Positions 33,165-41,416 of a stretch of 64,000 nt of DNA are shown here, in pieces. The position numbers and the translations under genes were made by a program. The DNA comes from DATMAM01 sp035559995 (lineage in GTDB: Bacteria > Desulfobacterota > Binatia > UBA9968), in assembly GCA_035559995.1 (NCBI GenBank), contig DATMAM010000031.1, forward strand, positions 62,001-126,000, in the 5' to 3' direction. The notes beneath the pieces were generated by a model. That model saw nothing but the letters and a program-made list of their open reading frames with translations. It was not told the DNA's origin and did no database searches. Every line of letters starts with the position of its first letter. The first letter of the stretch is position 1.

Positions 33165-33890
33165 CTACGGCATTTCCTCAAGCAACCGCCCGTAACCCTT
33201 TACCGGCTGGCGGATACGGAGCCGCTTCTCGACCGCCCAGACGCGCGCGGGCACGGCATGGACCACGGGGACGCCCAAGTCCTGCTCCAAAGTCTGTACG
33301 ATGTTAAGCGTGCGCCAGCCCGAACCCAGCATGTAGATGGCATCGGCGCCGGGATGTTTCACGAAGGCTTTTTTGGTGTGCGCGTACACCTCCTCCCCTG
33401 AAAGCCTTCCCACATCCTCAAAGGGGACGGCGATTCCTTCCATCGCCAAGATCTCAAAGCCCGCCTCTTGGAAATAGCGCGCAAAGATATTGTTGATCTC
33501 TCCGACGAAGTACGTGACGCCCAAGAGCTTCTTCGCTTTCAGAGCCCTCAACGCCTCCACCTGGGTCATGCCCGCGGTGACCACGGGAATCCCATGCTTT
33601 TTTTCCCACCGGCTGACGATCTCCTGCTCGCCGCGGTATCCCTGCACCATGAACGGCGGGGCGCCTTCGGGATGAAGGAGATCCACCCGCTGCGCCGCAA
33701 GCTCGTCGATGCGCGTTTCGTAGGCTCTGAGCGCCGCGCGAAACTCGTCCTCGTCGCCGCGCTCGATCCGCAGGAAGAGCGGGATGACGCCCACCCCTTC
33801 CGGCAGGAGCCTGATGAACTCCTCGAGCGATCCCGGCCGCATGGTCGGCTTGACCACGCCGACGACTCCTCGCCAGCTCGTGTAGGCCAT
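33165..33890 (-). CDS. Asp/Glu racemase / maleate isomerase superfamily protein lacking Cys
   Basis: 241 residues of the arylmalonate decarboxylase / maleate isomerase type: G-V-V-K-P-T-M-R-P-G at the start, G-I-P-V-V-T-A-G-M-T-Q-V-E-A-L, and A-D-A-I-Y-M-L-G-S-G-W-R-T. The superfamily normally uses one or two catalytic Cys, near residue 75 and near residue 190. Here those positions read P-E-G-A and G-S-G, and the protein has no Cys at all. So it cannot use the standard thiol chemistry; a binding role or an acid-base variant is likely. GAGGAAAG precedes the ATG. It follows the Deg-like protease by 27 bases. Confidence 0.8.
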   Translation of the reverse strand: MAYTSWRGVVGVVKPTMRPGSLEEFIRLLPEGVGVIPLFLRIERGDEDEFRAALRAYETRIDELAAQRVDLLHPEGAPPFMVQGYRGEQEIVSRWEKKHGIPVVTAGMTQVEALRALKAKKLLGVTYFVGEINNIFARYFQEAGFEILAMEGIAVPFEDVGRLSGEEVYAHTKKAFVKHPGADAIYMLGSGWRTLNIVQTLEQDLGVPVVHAVPARVWAVEKRLRIRQPVKGYGRLLEEMP

Positions 33891-33917
33891 AACTTTCCTC
33901 CTTTAGTCGGCCGCGCT

Positions 33918-35474
33918 TCAGCGCGGCTGCGCTTGCTTGCTCAGCCTTGCATTGGCGGTCGCGCTTCGCCCGTCCGCCGCCGCTTTGGTCGTCTTTTCCC
34001 AAACCGCGCGCAGGTCGTCGGAGTACGGCGAGCGGATGCCGCTGTCGTTGAGGATTTCCTCGGTCGCGCTCACGATCTCGCTGCGGTTAAACACCAGCGT
34101 CTCGCGCGCCTGGCTCGGCGTGCGCGCGAACTTAAACACGACTTGCGCCTCCTTCGCGTCGCGCAAAATCTCCACCAGATGCTTTAGGTTCTTGACCTTT
34201 ATGCCGTTTACTTCGCTGATCACGGCCGTGTTCGGATCGTCGTAACCCTTGGTGATCCGATGAGGCAGCATCGGCGAGACCACCGCGACCAGCTCCTCGC
34301 CGGCAAACGCCGGCTTGTCATAGCGGCGCGCCATCAGGGGGCTCCCCTGGCGGCCGAGGCTCACCTCCCACTGGCTGCCGAGCCGCTCCAGATAGTCTTG
34401 CGTCGCCGGCGAAAAAACGAGCGGCCCGTAGATGAAGTAGCGCGGGTTTCGATTCATCAGGTAAGGCACCACGAATTCTCTCTGGCTCTCGAGCGGCATG
34501 TTGATCTTCAAGCTGCGGCCGTCGCGCAGGACCGTCAGCTCCACCGCGCCGTTGCGCCCGAGCTTCTGGACCAGGTAGCGGGCCGACAAGCGCAAGTCGT
34601 AACGCACCGCGACCTTTCCCTCGCTGTCGATCGGCTGCCCGCCGATGTGGGTGACGACGTCCCACTCTTTGAGAGGATAGGAGTCGCCGGTGCGATAGGG
34701 CTCGGTCACCATCAGGCCACCCATCCCTTTGGGAATCCTGAGCCGGGCGCGCAGCGCGTCGTTTTCCACCGTTTGAAACGTATCGTGGAGTTGCGGCTTG
34801 CCGTCGTACTTGCCGTCGGCAACGTCTTCCAGGAACAGACGGATTTCCTCCACCGGGATCAGATAGCCGATGTTCTGCGCGTTGCGGATGCGGCTAAAAA
34901 CCAGGCCGACGAGCTTCCCTTGAGAGACGGCGGGTCCGCCGCTGTTCCCGGCATTGAGCGCCGCGTCGACCTGGATGCGCACGCCGCTGCCGAAGTAGTA
35001 GTACTCGGCGAACTCGATGCGCGAAACGATCCCTTCGGTTACCGATAGCTCGCTGCCGCCGGTGGGATAGCCATAAACGTTGACCGTATCCTTGACGCGC
35101 GGCAGCTCGTCCATAAAGGGCAAAGCGCCGCGCTCTTTGAAAAACTCCGCGTCCTCGAGCCGCAACAGCGCCAGATCGAGCGCCGGCGCGACGGCGACGA
35201 CGTGGGCCGCGATCCTGTCCGCGGATTGATTGGGTTGCACGTAAATCGGATTGGCATACTGCACCACGTGGGCATTCGTCAGGATGACCTCGCCCTCGAT
35301 CACCACCCCGGTACCGCTCACGCTCACGGGGCTCAGTTTCGTCCAAGGTTTGAGCAGATCCGGCGCGCGCCGGGTCGCGTGAATCTTGACGACCAAGTTG
35401 CGCACCTCGTCCTCGGCACCTACGGGCAGCGCGCTGACCAAGGCAAGAAAAAAGGCAAGCCAAATTCGCTTCAT
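33918..35474 (-). CDS. Periplasmic Deg-type serine protease with PDZ domain
   Basis: 518 residues: signal peptide 1-20, then a trypsin-like domain with H69 (T-N-A-H-V-V), D100 (A-L-D-L-A-L-L) and S178 (G-N-S-G-G-P), all present. A PDZ region follows at about 230-330 (L-R-I-P-K-G-M-G-G-L-M-V-T-E-P) and a second PDZ-like part to about 500. The length and the extended C-terminus resemble plant DEG9-like enzymes more than E. coli DegP. It probably degrades misfolded envelope proteins. The racemase-fold gene is co-transcribed; asparaginase is divergent. Confidence 0.88.
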   Translation of the reverse strand: MKRIWLAFFLALVSALPVGAEDEVRNLVVKIHATRRAPDLLKPWTKLSPVSVSGTGVVIEGEVILTNAHVVQYANPIYVQPNQSADRIAAHVVAVAPALDLALLRLEDAEFFKERGALPFMDELPRVKDTVNVYGYPTGGSELSVTEGIVSRIEFAEYYYFGSGVRIQVDAALNAGNSGGPAVSQGKLVGLVFSRIRNAQNIGYLIPVEEIRLFLEDVADGKYDGKPQLHDTFQTVENDALRARLRIPKGMGGLMVTEPYRTGDSYPLKEWDVVTHIGGQPIDSEGKVAVRYDLRLSARYLVQKLGRNGAVELTVLRDGRSLKINMPLESQREFVVPYLMNRNPRYFIYGPLVFSPATQDYLERLGSQWEVSLGRQGSPLMARRYDKPAFAGEELVAVVSPMLPHRITKGYDDPNTAVISEVNGIKVKNLKHLVEILRDAKEAQVVFKFARTPSQARETLVFNRSEIVSATEEILNDSGIRSPYSDDLRAVWEKTTKAAADGRSATANARLSKQAQPR

Positions 35475-35624
35475 CTAAGCGACCTCTCTCTGCGAATCCG
35501 CCGATTGTGGTGCCAGAGCATACAATATTCCGCGCGCGCGAACCAGCGCGCGCCAGACCCGGCCGCGCCGCCGCGCCCCTTGCCTGCAACGAGATTTCTT
35601 GCCAAAAGAACGCTAGAGGCTCCC

Positions 35625-36479
35625 ATGGCGGTTCAGCCGACGATCATCGTCCACGGCGGCGCGGGACACATCGCCAAGGAAAAAATTCCGCAGATGCTCG
35701 ACGGCTGCCGCGAAGCCGCCGCGCTTGGCTGGAATCTTCTGGCCAAAGGAAAAAGCGCGCTCGACGCGGTTGAGCGCGCGGTCACGGCGCTCGAGGATAA
35801 TCCGTTGTTCAACGCGGGCACCGGCTCGACCTTAAACGAGCTCGGCGCGATCGAGATGGACGCCGCCATCATGGACGGTTCGTCGCTCTCGGTCGGGGCC
35901 GTGGCCGCCGTCCAGGGGATCAAGAATCCGATTCAGCTCGCGCGCAAAGTTCTCGAGGACGGGCGCCATGTGCTTCTCGCCGGCGAAGGCGCGCTGCTTT
36001 TCGCTCGCCGGATCGGCTTTCCCGAATGCGCCCCCGAGAGCTTGATCGTCGCAAAGCAGCAGCGGCGCTGGGAAAAGAAGCACGGGACCGTCGGCTGCGT
36101 CGCGCGCGATCGGGCCGGCCGCTTGGCGGCCGGAACTTCAACCGGCGGCATATTCGACAAGATGCCCGGACGGGTCGGCGACTCCCCGTTGCCAGGCTGC
36201 GGCACCTACGCGGATGAAGTCGGCGCGGTTTCCTGCACGGGCAACGGCGAGGCGATCATCCGCGTGTTGCTCGCGAAAACCGTGCTCGAGTTCGTGCGCG
36301 CGGGCTTGCATCCGTCGGACGCCGCCAAGCGGGCGATCGAGCTCCTCGCGCAAAAGACCTCGAGCCGCGCGGGATTGATCCTGGTCGACCGGGAAGGAAG
36401 AGCCGGCCACGCGCGCAACACCGAGTGCATGCCGATCTGTATCAGGACCGCCGACGACACGATTCTCTCGAGCACGTGA
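35625..36479 (+). CDS. Isoaspartyl peptidase / plant-type L-asparaginase
   Basis: 284 residues from the ATG at 35625 (AGAGG upstream). It is an Ntn-hydrolase that self-cleaves before the catalytic T155 in K-H-G-T-V-G-C-V-A-R-D. Other landmarks are I-V-H-G-G-A-G, F-N-A-G-T-G-S-T-L-N, E-M-D-A-A-I-M-D-G, and G-G-I-F-D-K-M-P-G-R-V-G-D-S-P-L-P-G with C-T-G-N-G-E. It hydrolyses beta-aspartyl dipeptides and asparagine. It stands alone, divergent from the protease. Confidence 0.93.
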   Translation: MAVQPTIIVHGGAGHIAKEKIPQMLDGCREAAALGWNLLAKGKSALDAVERAVTALEDNPLFNAGTGSTLNELGAIEMDAAIMDGSSLSVGAVAAVQGIKNPIQLARKVLEDGRHVLLAGEGALLFARRIGFPECAPESLIVAKQQRRWEKKHGTVGCVARDRAGRLAAGTSTGGIFDKMPGRVGDSPLPGCGTYADEVGAVSCTGNGEAIIRVLLAKTVLEFVRAGLHPSDAAKRAIELLAQKTSSRAGLILVDREGRAGHARNTECMPICIRTADDTILSST

Positions 36480-36507
36480 AAACCCGCCCTCGCTCGAGTC
36501 TCGGAAA

Positions 36508-36525
36508 GGGTGCCGCAAGGCACCC
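36508..36525 (+). other. GCAA-tetraloop hairpin between genes
   Basis: GGGTGCC-GCAA-GGCACCC forms a perfect 7-bp stem with a GNRA tetraloop 28 bases after the asparaginase stop. No T run follows, so it is unlikely to be an intrinsic terminator; it may stabilise the mRNA end or be a rho-linked 3' hairpin. Confidence 0.5.
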
Positions 36526-36564
36526 GGCGCGCAACGATCGGTTGATGGCTTCGACGGTTTGACG

Positions 36565-37476
36565 ATGGGCAAACTCTCTACTCTGAAGGACGCGATCGCC
36601 GAGCACGTTCCCGACGGCGCCTCGGTGGCGATGGGTTGCGGCCTGGAGTCCTTGATCCCGTTCGCCGCCAGTCATGAGATCATCCGGCAGAAAAAGCGGG
36701 ACTTGCAACTCATCGGTCCCATTTCCGACATCCAGTTCGACCAGCTGATCGGCGCCGGCTGCGCCCGCCAGGTCACGGCCGCATGGGTGGGAAATGTCGC
36801 GGCCGGCTTGGGACATAACTTCCGCCGCGCGGTCGAACAGAGGATTCCCGCGGAGCTCGTCATCGAAGAGCACTCTAATTTTACCTTGGGGCTCGCGCTG
36901 AAGGCGGCCGCAATGGGCCTTCCTTTCTTGCCCACCCACACGGCGCGCGGCAGCGATTTCGCCCGCGCCGCTCACTTTGCCCCGGTTTCCTGCCCGTTTA
37001 CCGGAGAAGAGCTGCTCGCGGTGCGCGCGCTTCACCCCGACGTCGCGATCATCCATGTCCAGCGCGCCGACGCCGACGGGAACGCTCACGTCTGGGGAAA
37101 CTTGGGAGTCATTCGCGAGGCGGCGCTCGCCGCCAAGAAGGTGATTCTCACGTGCGAGGAGATCGTGGATCACGACGTCATTCTTGCCGACCCGAACCGC
37201 ACCGCCGTCTTCGGCTTCTGCGTCGCCAGCGTCGTCCACGTGCCGTTCGGTTCCCATCCCTCGCCGACCCAGGGCTACGCCCGCCGGGACGATCAGTTCT
37301 ACTTCGACTATCACCGGCAGACGCGCACGCGCGAAGGCTTCCTCGACTGGCTGCAAACGTGGGTCCACGACATCAACAGCCACCAGGAGTACCTCGACCG
37401 GCTCGGCCCCGACAGACTCGGTCCGCTCAAGCCCTCCCAGGACCAGCGGGCGCCCGCGATAAACTTCAGCGCGTGA
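36565..37476 (+). CDS. CoA-transferase alpha subunit (GctA/IpdA-like)
   Basis: 303 residues from the ATG at 36565. Features are D-G-A-S-V-A-M-G near residue 15, G-A-G-C-A-R-Q-V-T-A-A-W-V-G-N, E-E-H-S-N-F-T-L-G-L-A-L-K-A-A and the P-D-V-A-I-I-H-V-Q-R-A-D segment. It matches the alpha chain of family I CoA-transferases of the glutaconate-CoA-transferase / IpdAB type (some IpdAB act as hydrolases on steroid ring-derived CoA esters). The stop shares a base with the start of the beta subunit gene (TGATG), so the pair is made in equal amounts. The substrate is unknown. Confidence 0.88.
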   Translation: MGKLSTLKDAIAEHVPDGASVAMGCGLESLIPFAASHEIIRQKKRDLQLIGPISDIQFDQLIGAGCARQVTAAWVGNVAAGLGHNFRRAVEQRIPAELVIEEHSNFTLGLALKAAAMGLPFLPTHTARGSDFARAAHFAPVSCPFTGEELLAVRALHPDVAIIHVQRADADGNAHVWGNLGVIREAALAAKKVILTCEEIVDHDVILADPNRTAVFGFCVASVVHVPFGSHPSPTQGYARRDDQFYFDYHRQTRTREGFLDWLQTWVHDINSHQEYLDRLGPDRLGPLKPSQDQRAPAINFSA

Positions 37477-38243
37477 TGAAGGCTCGGGCGGCTTATACCG
37501 TGCGCGAACTTATGGTCATCGCGGCGGCGCGGGAAATTCGCGACGGCGAGCTTGCCTTTGTGGGAATGCGCCTGCCGCTTCTCGGTTTTGCGGTGGCAAA
37601 GGAGCTCTACGCGCCGCGCGCCATCGGCGTCTTCGAGAACGGCATCGTTCGCGACTGGCCGGCCCTCGCCCCGATTTTCACCATGAGCGACCCGCCCAAC
37701 GTGGCGCGCGCTCTCTACTGCGGCGGCCTGATCGATGTCATGGGACTTCTGCAGAGCGGCCGAGTCCAGCTGGGATTCATCGGCGGCGCTGAGATCGATC
37801 GCTTCGGCAACGTGAACACCCATTGGGTTCGCGAAAGACAAAAACGGACGCGGCTTCCGGGGAGCGGGGGCGCGGCCGATATCGCGACGCTGGCCGAGCG
37901 CTGCATCGTCATTATGAGCCAGGAGAGGCGGCGTTTTCCGCCGCGCGTTGAGTTCGTCACTTCGCCGGGGTATGGCGAAGGCGCCGCCTGGCGCGAGCGC
38001 GCTCGCTTAAAAGGCGGCGGCCCGAGCCGCGTGATCACAACGATGGCAACCTTCTCGTTCGATCCCGAGAGCCGCGAAATGATTCTCAGTACGGTTCATC
38101 CGGGAGCCACGGTCGCCGATGTCCAACGAGAAACCGGCTGGCCGCTCCGCGTCGCCGCGAACATAGGCACGACGGCACCTCCATCCGCCGAGGAGCTTGC
38201 CGTGCTTCGCAAATACGACCCAAACGGGATCTGGACTTCGTGA
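37476..38243 (+). CDS. CoA-transferase beta subunit (GctB/IpdB-like)
   Basis: 255 residues. V-G-M-R-L-P-L-L-G-F-A-V-A-K, then V-F-E-N-G-I-V, D-V-M-G-L-L-Q-S-G-R-V-Q-L-G-F-I-G-G-A-E-I-D and G-S-G-G-A-A-D-I-A-T-L are beta-chain landmarks. In classic GctB-like enzymes the catalytic Glu lies in an E-x-G region of this chain; here E-N-G is the candidate. The start overlaps the alpha gene stop and its stop overlaps the following GTG start. Together with the alpha subunit it would move or release CoA on a dicarboxylic or steroid-derived acid. Confidence 0.88.
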   Translation: MKARAAYTVRELMVIAAAREIRDGELAFVGMRLPLLGFAVAKELYAPRAIGVFENGIVRDWPALAPIFTMSDPPNVARALYCGGLIDVMGLLQSGRVQLGFIGGAEIDRFGNVNTHWVRERQKRTRLPGSGGAADIATLAERCIVIMSQERRRFPPRVEFVTSPGYGEGAAWRERARLKGGGPSRVITTMATFSFDPESREMILSTVHPGATVADVQRETGWPLRVAANIGTTAPPSAEELAVLRKYDPNGIWTS

Positions 38244-38968
38244 AGCCAAAGCGGGCTCGGCAAGACCGAAAACCGAAGGACCCTGCGACGAGCCGACCGG
38301 GCGCGCAGAGCTTTTCCTTTTCCGCCTGCGCGCGGGCCGACGGTCCCCCTTCCGGAAAGGGGACTGTCGCCTTGTCCCCCTTTGCCGGGAGGTCAAGGGC
38401 AACGCAACGGCGCAGAGCGGCAGCAAAGCTCTATCGCGCGCTCCCCGATTATTTGGCGCCCAATCTCAAATTGCTCTTTGTCGGCATCAATCCGGGATTG
38501 CGCTCCGCCTTTGCCGGACACTACTATGCGAATCCGCGAAACCCCTTTTGGCGCCTGCTTCACGAAGCGGGGCTCACTCCGGTCCAGCTTCGGCCCGAGG
38601 AGGATTGGCGCATGCGCGAATTCGGCTACGGCCTTACCGATACCGTCAAGCGGCCGTCCCGCGGCGCCGCCGAACTCCGCCGGCGCGATTTCGCCGCCAA
38701 TCGCGGCCGGCTGATCCGCGTCGTCAGCCGCTATAGGCCCGCCGCCGTCTGTTTCAACAGCAAGACCGCCTTTGAAGGATTTTTCGGCAAGGGATTTTTC
38801 GCCGGCTTTGGCCCGCAGCGGGTAACTTTGGCCGGCGCGCCGGTCTTTGTTCTGCCCTCGACCAGCCCGGCGAACGCGGCGATCTCGCTTGCCGTCAAAA
38901 GCAGCTATTTCAAGGCGCTCAAGGAATGGCTCCAGAGCCTGGATCAAACCGCCGCTCTGCGCCGCTAG
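38240..38968 (+). CDS. mug: Mug-family G/U(T) mismatch DNA glycosylase
   Basis: 242 residues if the GTG at 38240 (overlapping the CoA-transferase stop as GTGA) is the start. The glycosylase fold begins only at about residue 70 (L-A-P-N-L-K-L-L-F-V-G-I-N-P-G-L), where G-I-N-P-G is the catalytic loop with Asn, and continues to P-S-T-S-P-A-N-A, the minor-groove wedge. It removes uracil or thymine opposite G. The first 70 residues are basic, low in order, and coded partly by a palindromic repeat; they may be untranslated or a disordered arm. No better ATG/GTG start was found before the fold. The 3' end overlaps the convergent LLM gene by 4 bases. Confidence 0.82.
   Translation: MKPKRARQDRKPKDPATSRPGAQSFSFSACARADGPPSGKGTVALSPFAGRSRATQRRRAAAKLYRALPDYLAPNLKLLFVGINPGLRSAFAGHYYANPRNPFWRLLHEAGLTPVQLRPEEDWRMREFGYGLTDTVKRPSRGAAELRRRDFAANRGRLIRVVSRYRPAAVCFNSKTAFEGFFGKGFFAGFGPQRVTLAGAPVFVLPSTSPANAAISLAVKSSYFKALKEWLQSLDQTAALRR
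38343..38379. repeat. Palindromic GTCCCC/GGGGAC element inside the mug reading frame
   Basis: GTCCCC at 38343-38348, GGGGAC at 38359-38364 and GTCCCC at 38374-38379 form two alternative hairpins (10- and 9-base loops). Similar GGGGACA/TGTCCCC palindromes occur as dispersed intergenic repeats in many environmental genomes. Here it lies within the N-terminal extension of mug. Confidence 0.55.
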
Positions 38969-39897
38969 GCTAATCCGGGAACAACCTCCTCGGCCAGTTG
39001 TTCCATCTGCTCCGCCATATCGTACATCGGGTTTAAGATGATAAGCCTCGCCCCCGCCGCGACCACTTCGCGCAAGCGATCGGCGCACGCTTGCGGGCTA
39101 CCCCAGAGCGCAACTTTGTCCGCCAGCTCCGCCGTCCCGTAATAGGCGCTGAACCACTCGCGCGTGCGCTCGCGCGCGCGCTCGGAATTTCGATCGACGG
39201 CGATATAGACGCGCTTGGCGATCATAAAATTCGCGGCATCTCTGCGGGCCTCGGCGAGCGCGCGCCGCAGATCTTCGACGAGCCTCTGGAAATCGGCCGT
39301 CGAAGACGACCCTGCCCCGATGAAGCCGTCGCCCAGCCGAGCGGCGCGACGGACCGCCGGAGCCGCATGCGCGCCAAACCAGATCGGCGGGTGCGGCTTT
39401 TGAAACGGCTTCGGCAAAAGCGTCGCCCCTTTCAGTTGCCAGAATCGCCCGTCGAAATCGACGTTGTCTTCGGTCCAGAGCTTCTTGATGACCGACAAAG
39501 CCTCCACGAAGCGCGCCACCCGCTTCTCGGGCGAAAGGCCGTACGCGCCGTAGAGTCGGGTGACCGCTCCGAGCCCCACGCCGAAGACGACCCGGCCTTG
39601 GCTGAGTTGATCCAAGCTCGCCAGACTTTTTGCGAGCTGAATCGGGTTACGGAGGTTGATGAGAAAAACCGCGTTGCCAAGTCGTGCTTTGCTGGTAAGC
39701 GCCGCGGCGTAGCTCAACAGCGCCACCCCTTCGAGAGCCCCGGCAGCGGCTCTCAACCCCGCCTGCTCCTGAACCCAGAGGCTGTCAAACCCAAGCGCCT
39801 CGACCCGCTGGATGCACCGGCGAATTTCTTCCTGATTCACGGGAAAACGCGTGTGAATCTGCGGCGCCGCGATACCAAACTCAACTTTTGTGTTCAT
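38965..39897 (-). CDS. LLM-class flavin/F420-dependent oxidoreductase
   Basis: 310 residues from the ATG at 39897 (GGAGA upstream). The luciferase-like TIM barrel shows A-L-G-F-D-S-L-W-V-Q-E, L-A-K-S-L-A-S-L-D-Q-L-S-Q-G-R-V-V-F-G-V-G-L-G, and P-P-I-W-F-G-A-H-A-A-P-A-V-R-R-A-A-R-L-G-D-G. Members oxidise or reduce small organics using F420 or FMN; the cofactor cannot be decided from sequence alone. It is convergent with mug and 82 bases after an esterase gene in the same direction. Confidence 0.88.
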   Translation of the reverse strand: MNTKVEFGIAAPQIHTRFPVNQEEIRRCIQRVEALGFDSLWVQEQAGLRAAAGALEGVALLSYAAALTSKARLGNAVFLINLRNPIQLAKSLASLDQLSQGRVVFGVGLGAVTRLYGAYGLSPEKRVARFVEALSVIKKLWTEDNVDFDGRFWQLKGATLLPKPFQKPHPPIWFGAHAAPAVRRAARLGDGFIGAGSSSTADFQRLVEDLRRALAEARRDAANFMIAKRVYIAVDRNSERARERTREWFSAYYGTAELADKVALWGSPQACADRLREVVAAGARLIILNPMYDMAEQMEQLAEEVVPGLA

Positions 39898-39979
39898 ATC
39901 GTCTCCGGCCGTCAGAGTGCCGAGTCGCCAGGCATGCGCGCCGGCGCGCCATCGCGCCCCTACTCGGCTCCTCCGCCAG

Positions 39980-40630
39980 TTATTCCAGCACCTTCTCCTC
40001 CAGCCAGACAGAAAGCTCGCCCAAGCTTCGCGGGCTGATTTCATGGCCGATGTCGTACTCCCGGTAAGTAACAGGAAGCTTTAGCTCGCGGAGCTTTTCC
40101 ACGGACTCGCGCGCGCGGTCCACATCGACCAGTTCGTCGCGCGAGCCGTGCTGCACCAGGACCGCCGGCTTGGCGCGTCTTTCCATGAAGAATTCTCTTC
40201 GCACCAGCTCCTCCGGCAGCCATGTGCTGATCGCCACGACGGCGGCAAAGCGCTCGGGCCGGTTGAGACCCAGGACATAAGACAGCGCGCCCCCCTGGCT
40301 AAAGCCGAGCACGACCACTTTGTTCGCATCAATCGGGTAGCGCTTCACGCACTGATCGAAGAACGCCTCCACGGATTCCCTGGCCTCGACAATCGCGGGG
40401 ATGTCCGGCGGACCTCCCAGCCGAAGCGGAAACCAGCCGTAGCCGACGAGCTCCGGACCGACCGGAACGGCGATCGTTCCCTGCGGGCAGATCACGAGAA
40501 AGCGGCCGCCGCACAAGTGCGGCGCCAGGCCCAAAAGATCGAGCGCGTTGGCGCCCCATCCGTGCAAAGCCAGAATCGTCGGATGCGGGCCCTCCCCTTC
40601 GGGCTCAAAGATCGCGTGGCGAAGTTTCAC
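39980..40630 (-). CDS. Alpha/beta-hydrolase, phospholipase/carboxylesterase type
   Basis: 216 residues starting at a GTG (40630) with GAGGAG upstream. It has L-H-G-W-G-A-N near residue 22 (oxyanion loop), nucleophile Ser in G-F-S-Q-G-G, Asp in S-R-D-E-L-V and His in D-I-G-H-E-I. No signal peptide, so cytoplasmic. It acts on short carboxyl esters or lysophospholipids. It sits 21 bases after the DUF1614 gene; PlsC lies further upstream, a mild link to lipid metabolism. Confidence 0.87.
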   Translation of the reverse strand: MKLRHAIFEPEGEGPHPTILALHGWGANALDLLGLAPHLCGGRFLVICPQGTIAVPVGPELVGYGWFPLRLGGPPDIPAIVEARESVEAFFDQCVKRYPIDANKVVVLGFSQGGALSYVLGLNRPERFAAVVAISTWLPEELVRREFFMERRAKPAVLVQHGSRDELVDVDRARESVEKLRELKLPVTYREYDIGHEISPRSLGELSVWLEEKVLE

Positions 40631-40651
40631 CGCTGCTCCTCATCGAACGCC

Positions 40652-41329
40652 TCAGGCCAGTATAGCCGCGAACAGGCCGGATAACACGATGCCGTCGAAG
40701 GTGCCCGCGCCGCCGATGCTCGCGACACCCGTGGCGAGCCGCTTGACCTCCGAAAGATGCAGGAGGTCGGCGCCGATCAGCGGCCCCAGGACGCCGGCGA
40801 CGAACGCGATGGGCGGCGCAAAGTCCGGCATCAGCAAAACGCTCGGCACGGCCGCAAGAAGCGGCGGGATCAACGCGGGCATCGCAATGCCGATCCCCTG
40901 CACCGGCCGGGCGATGCGGAAGCACACCGCGATGCTCAGAGCCGTCACGGCCAGGAGCACGACCGCGGCGTACCAACCTTCCTGGACGATCCGCGCAATC
41001 TGATAAAGCGCGAGCATGCACGGGATCATGCAGCCGCCCACGTTGATCGCGATCGTTGTATAGCGACGCGTGCGCAAGAGCCGCGGAAAGAGGCGCCCGA
41101 AACCAAACACCGCGAACGGGTCCGCGATGACGATTTCTTCGCGCGGAATTTTTTTGACGGGGATATTGATCGCGCCGCCGAACAGGATGCCAAGAAACGC
41201 AAGCAGCGCGGCGGCGGGCGACAAGCCGAGTTTGCTCAGAGCCGCGAGCAGAAGATTGGCGAAAAAGAACGGAAATAAAAAAACGAAAAAGAAAAACGCG
41301 AGAGCCGGTAAGCAGCCCGGGTAGAACAT
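40652..41329 (-). CDS. DUF1614 integral membrane protein
   Basis: 225 residues with about seven transmembrane helices, starting with a very hydrophobic, Phe-rich helix (A-F-F-F-F-V-F-L-F-P-F-F-F-A-N). Family marks are G-G-A-I-N-I-P-V-K-K-I, N-V-G-G-C-M-I-P, and the terminal S-I-G-G-A-G-T-F-D-G-I-V-L-S-G-L. The N-V-G-G and G-x-F-D-G-I motifs could line a transport path. The function of DUF1614 is unknown. It is between plsC and the esterase on the same strand. Confidence 0.85.
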   Translation of the reverse strand: MFYPGCLPALAFFFFVFLFPFFFANLLLAALSKLGLSPAAALLAFLGILFGGAINIPVKKIPREEIVIADPFAVFGFGRLFPRLLRTRRYTTIAINVGGCMIPCMLALYQIARIVQEGWYAAVVLLAVTALSIAVCFRIARPVQGIGIAMPALIPPLLAAVPSVLLMPDFAPPIAFVAGVLGPLIGADLLHLSEVKRLATGVASIGGAGTFDGIVLSGLFAAILA

Positions 41330-41416
41330 GATGGCTCGTTAGCAACGTTTCCCGCCATGAAAGCATTCGCCCGCGCCGCTTTCAACCCGCGCGCGACCGG
41401 CTGCGCTTTCCGCACG

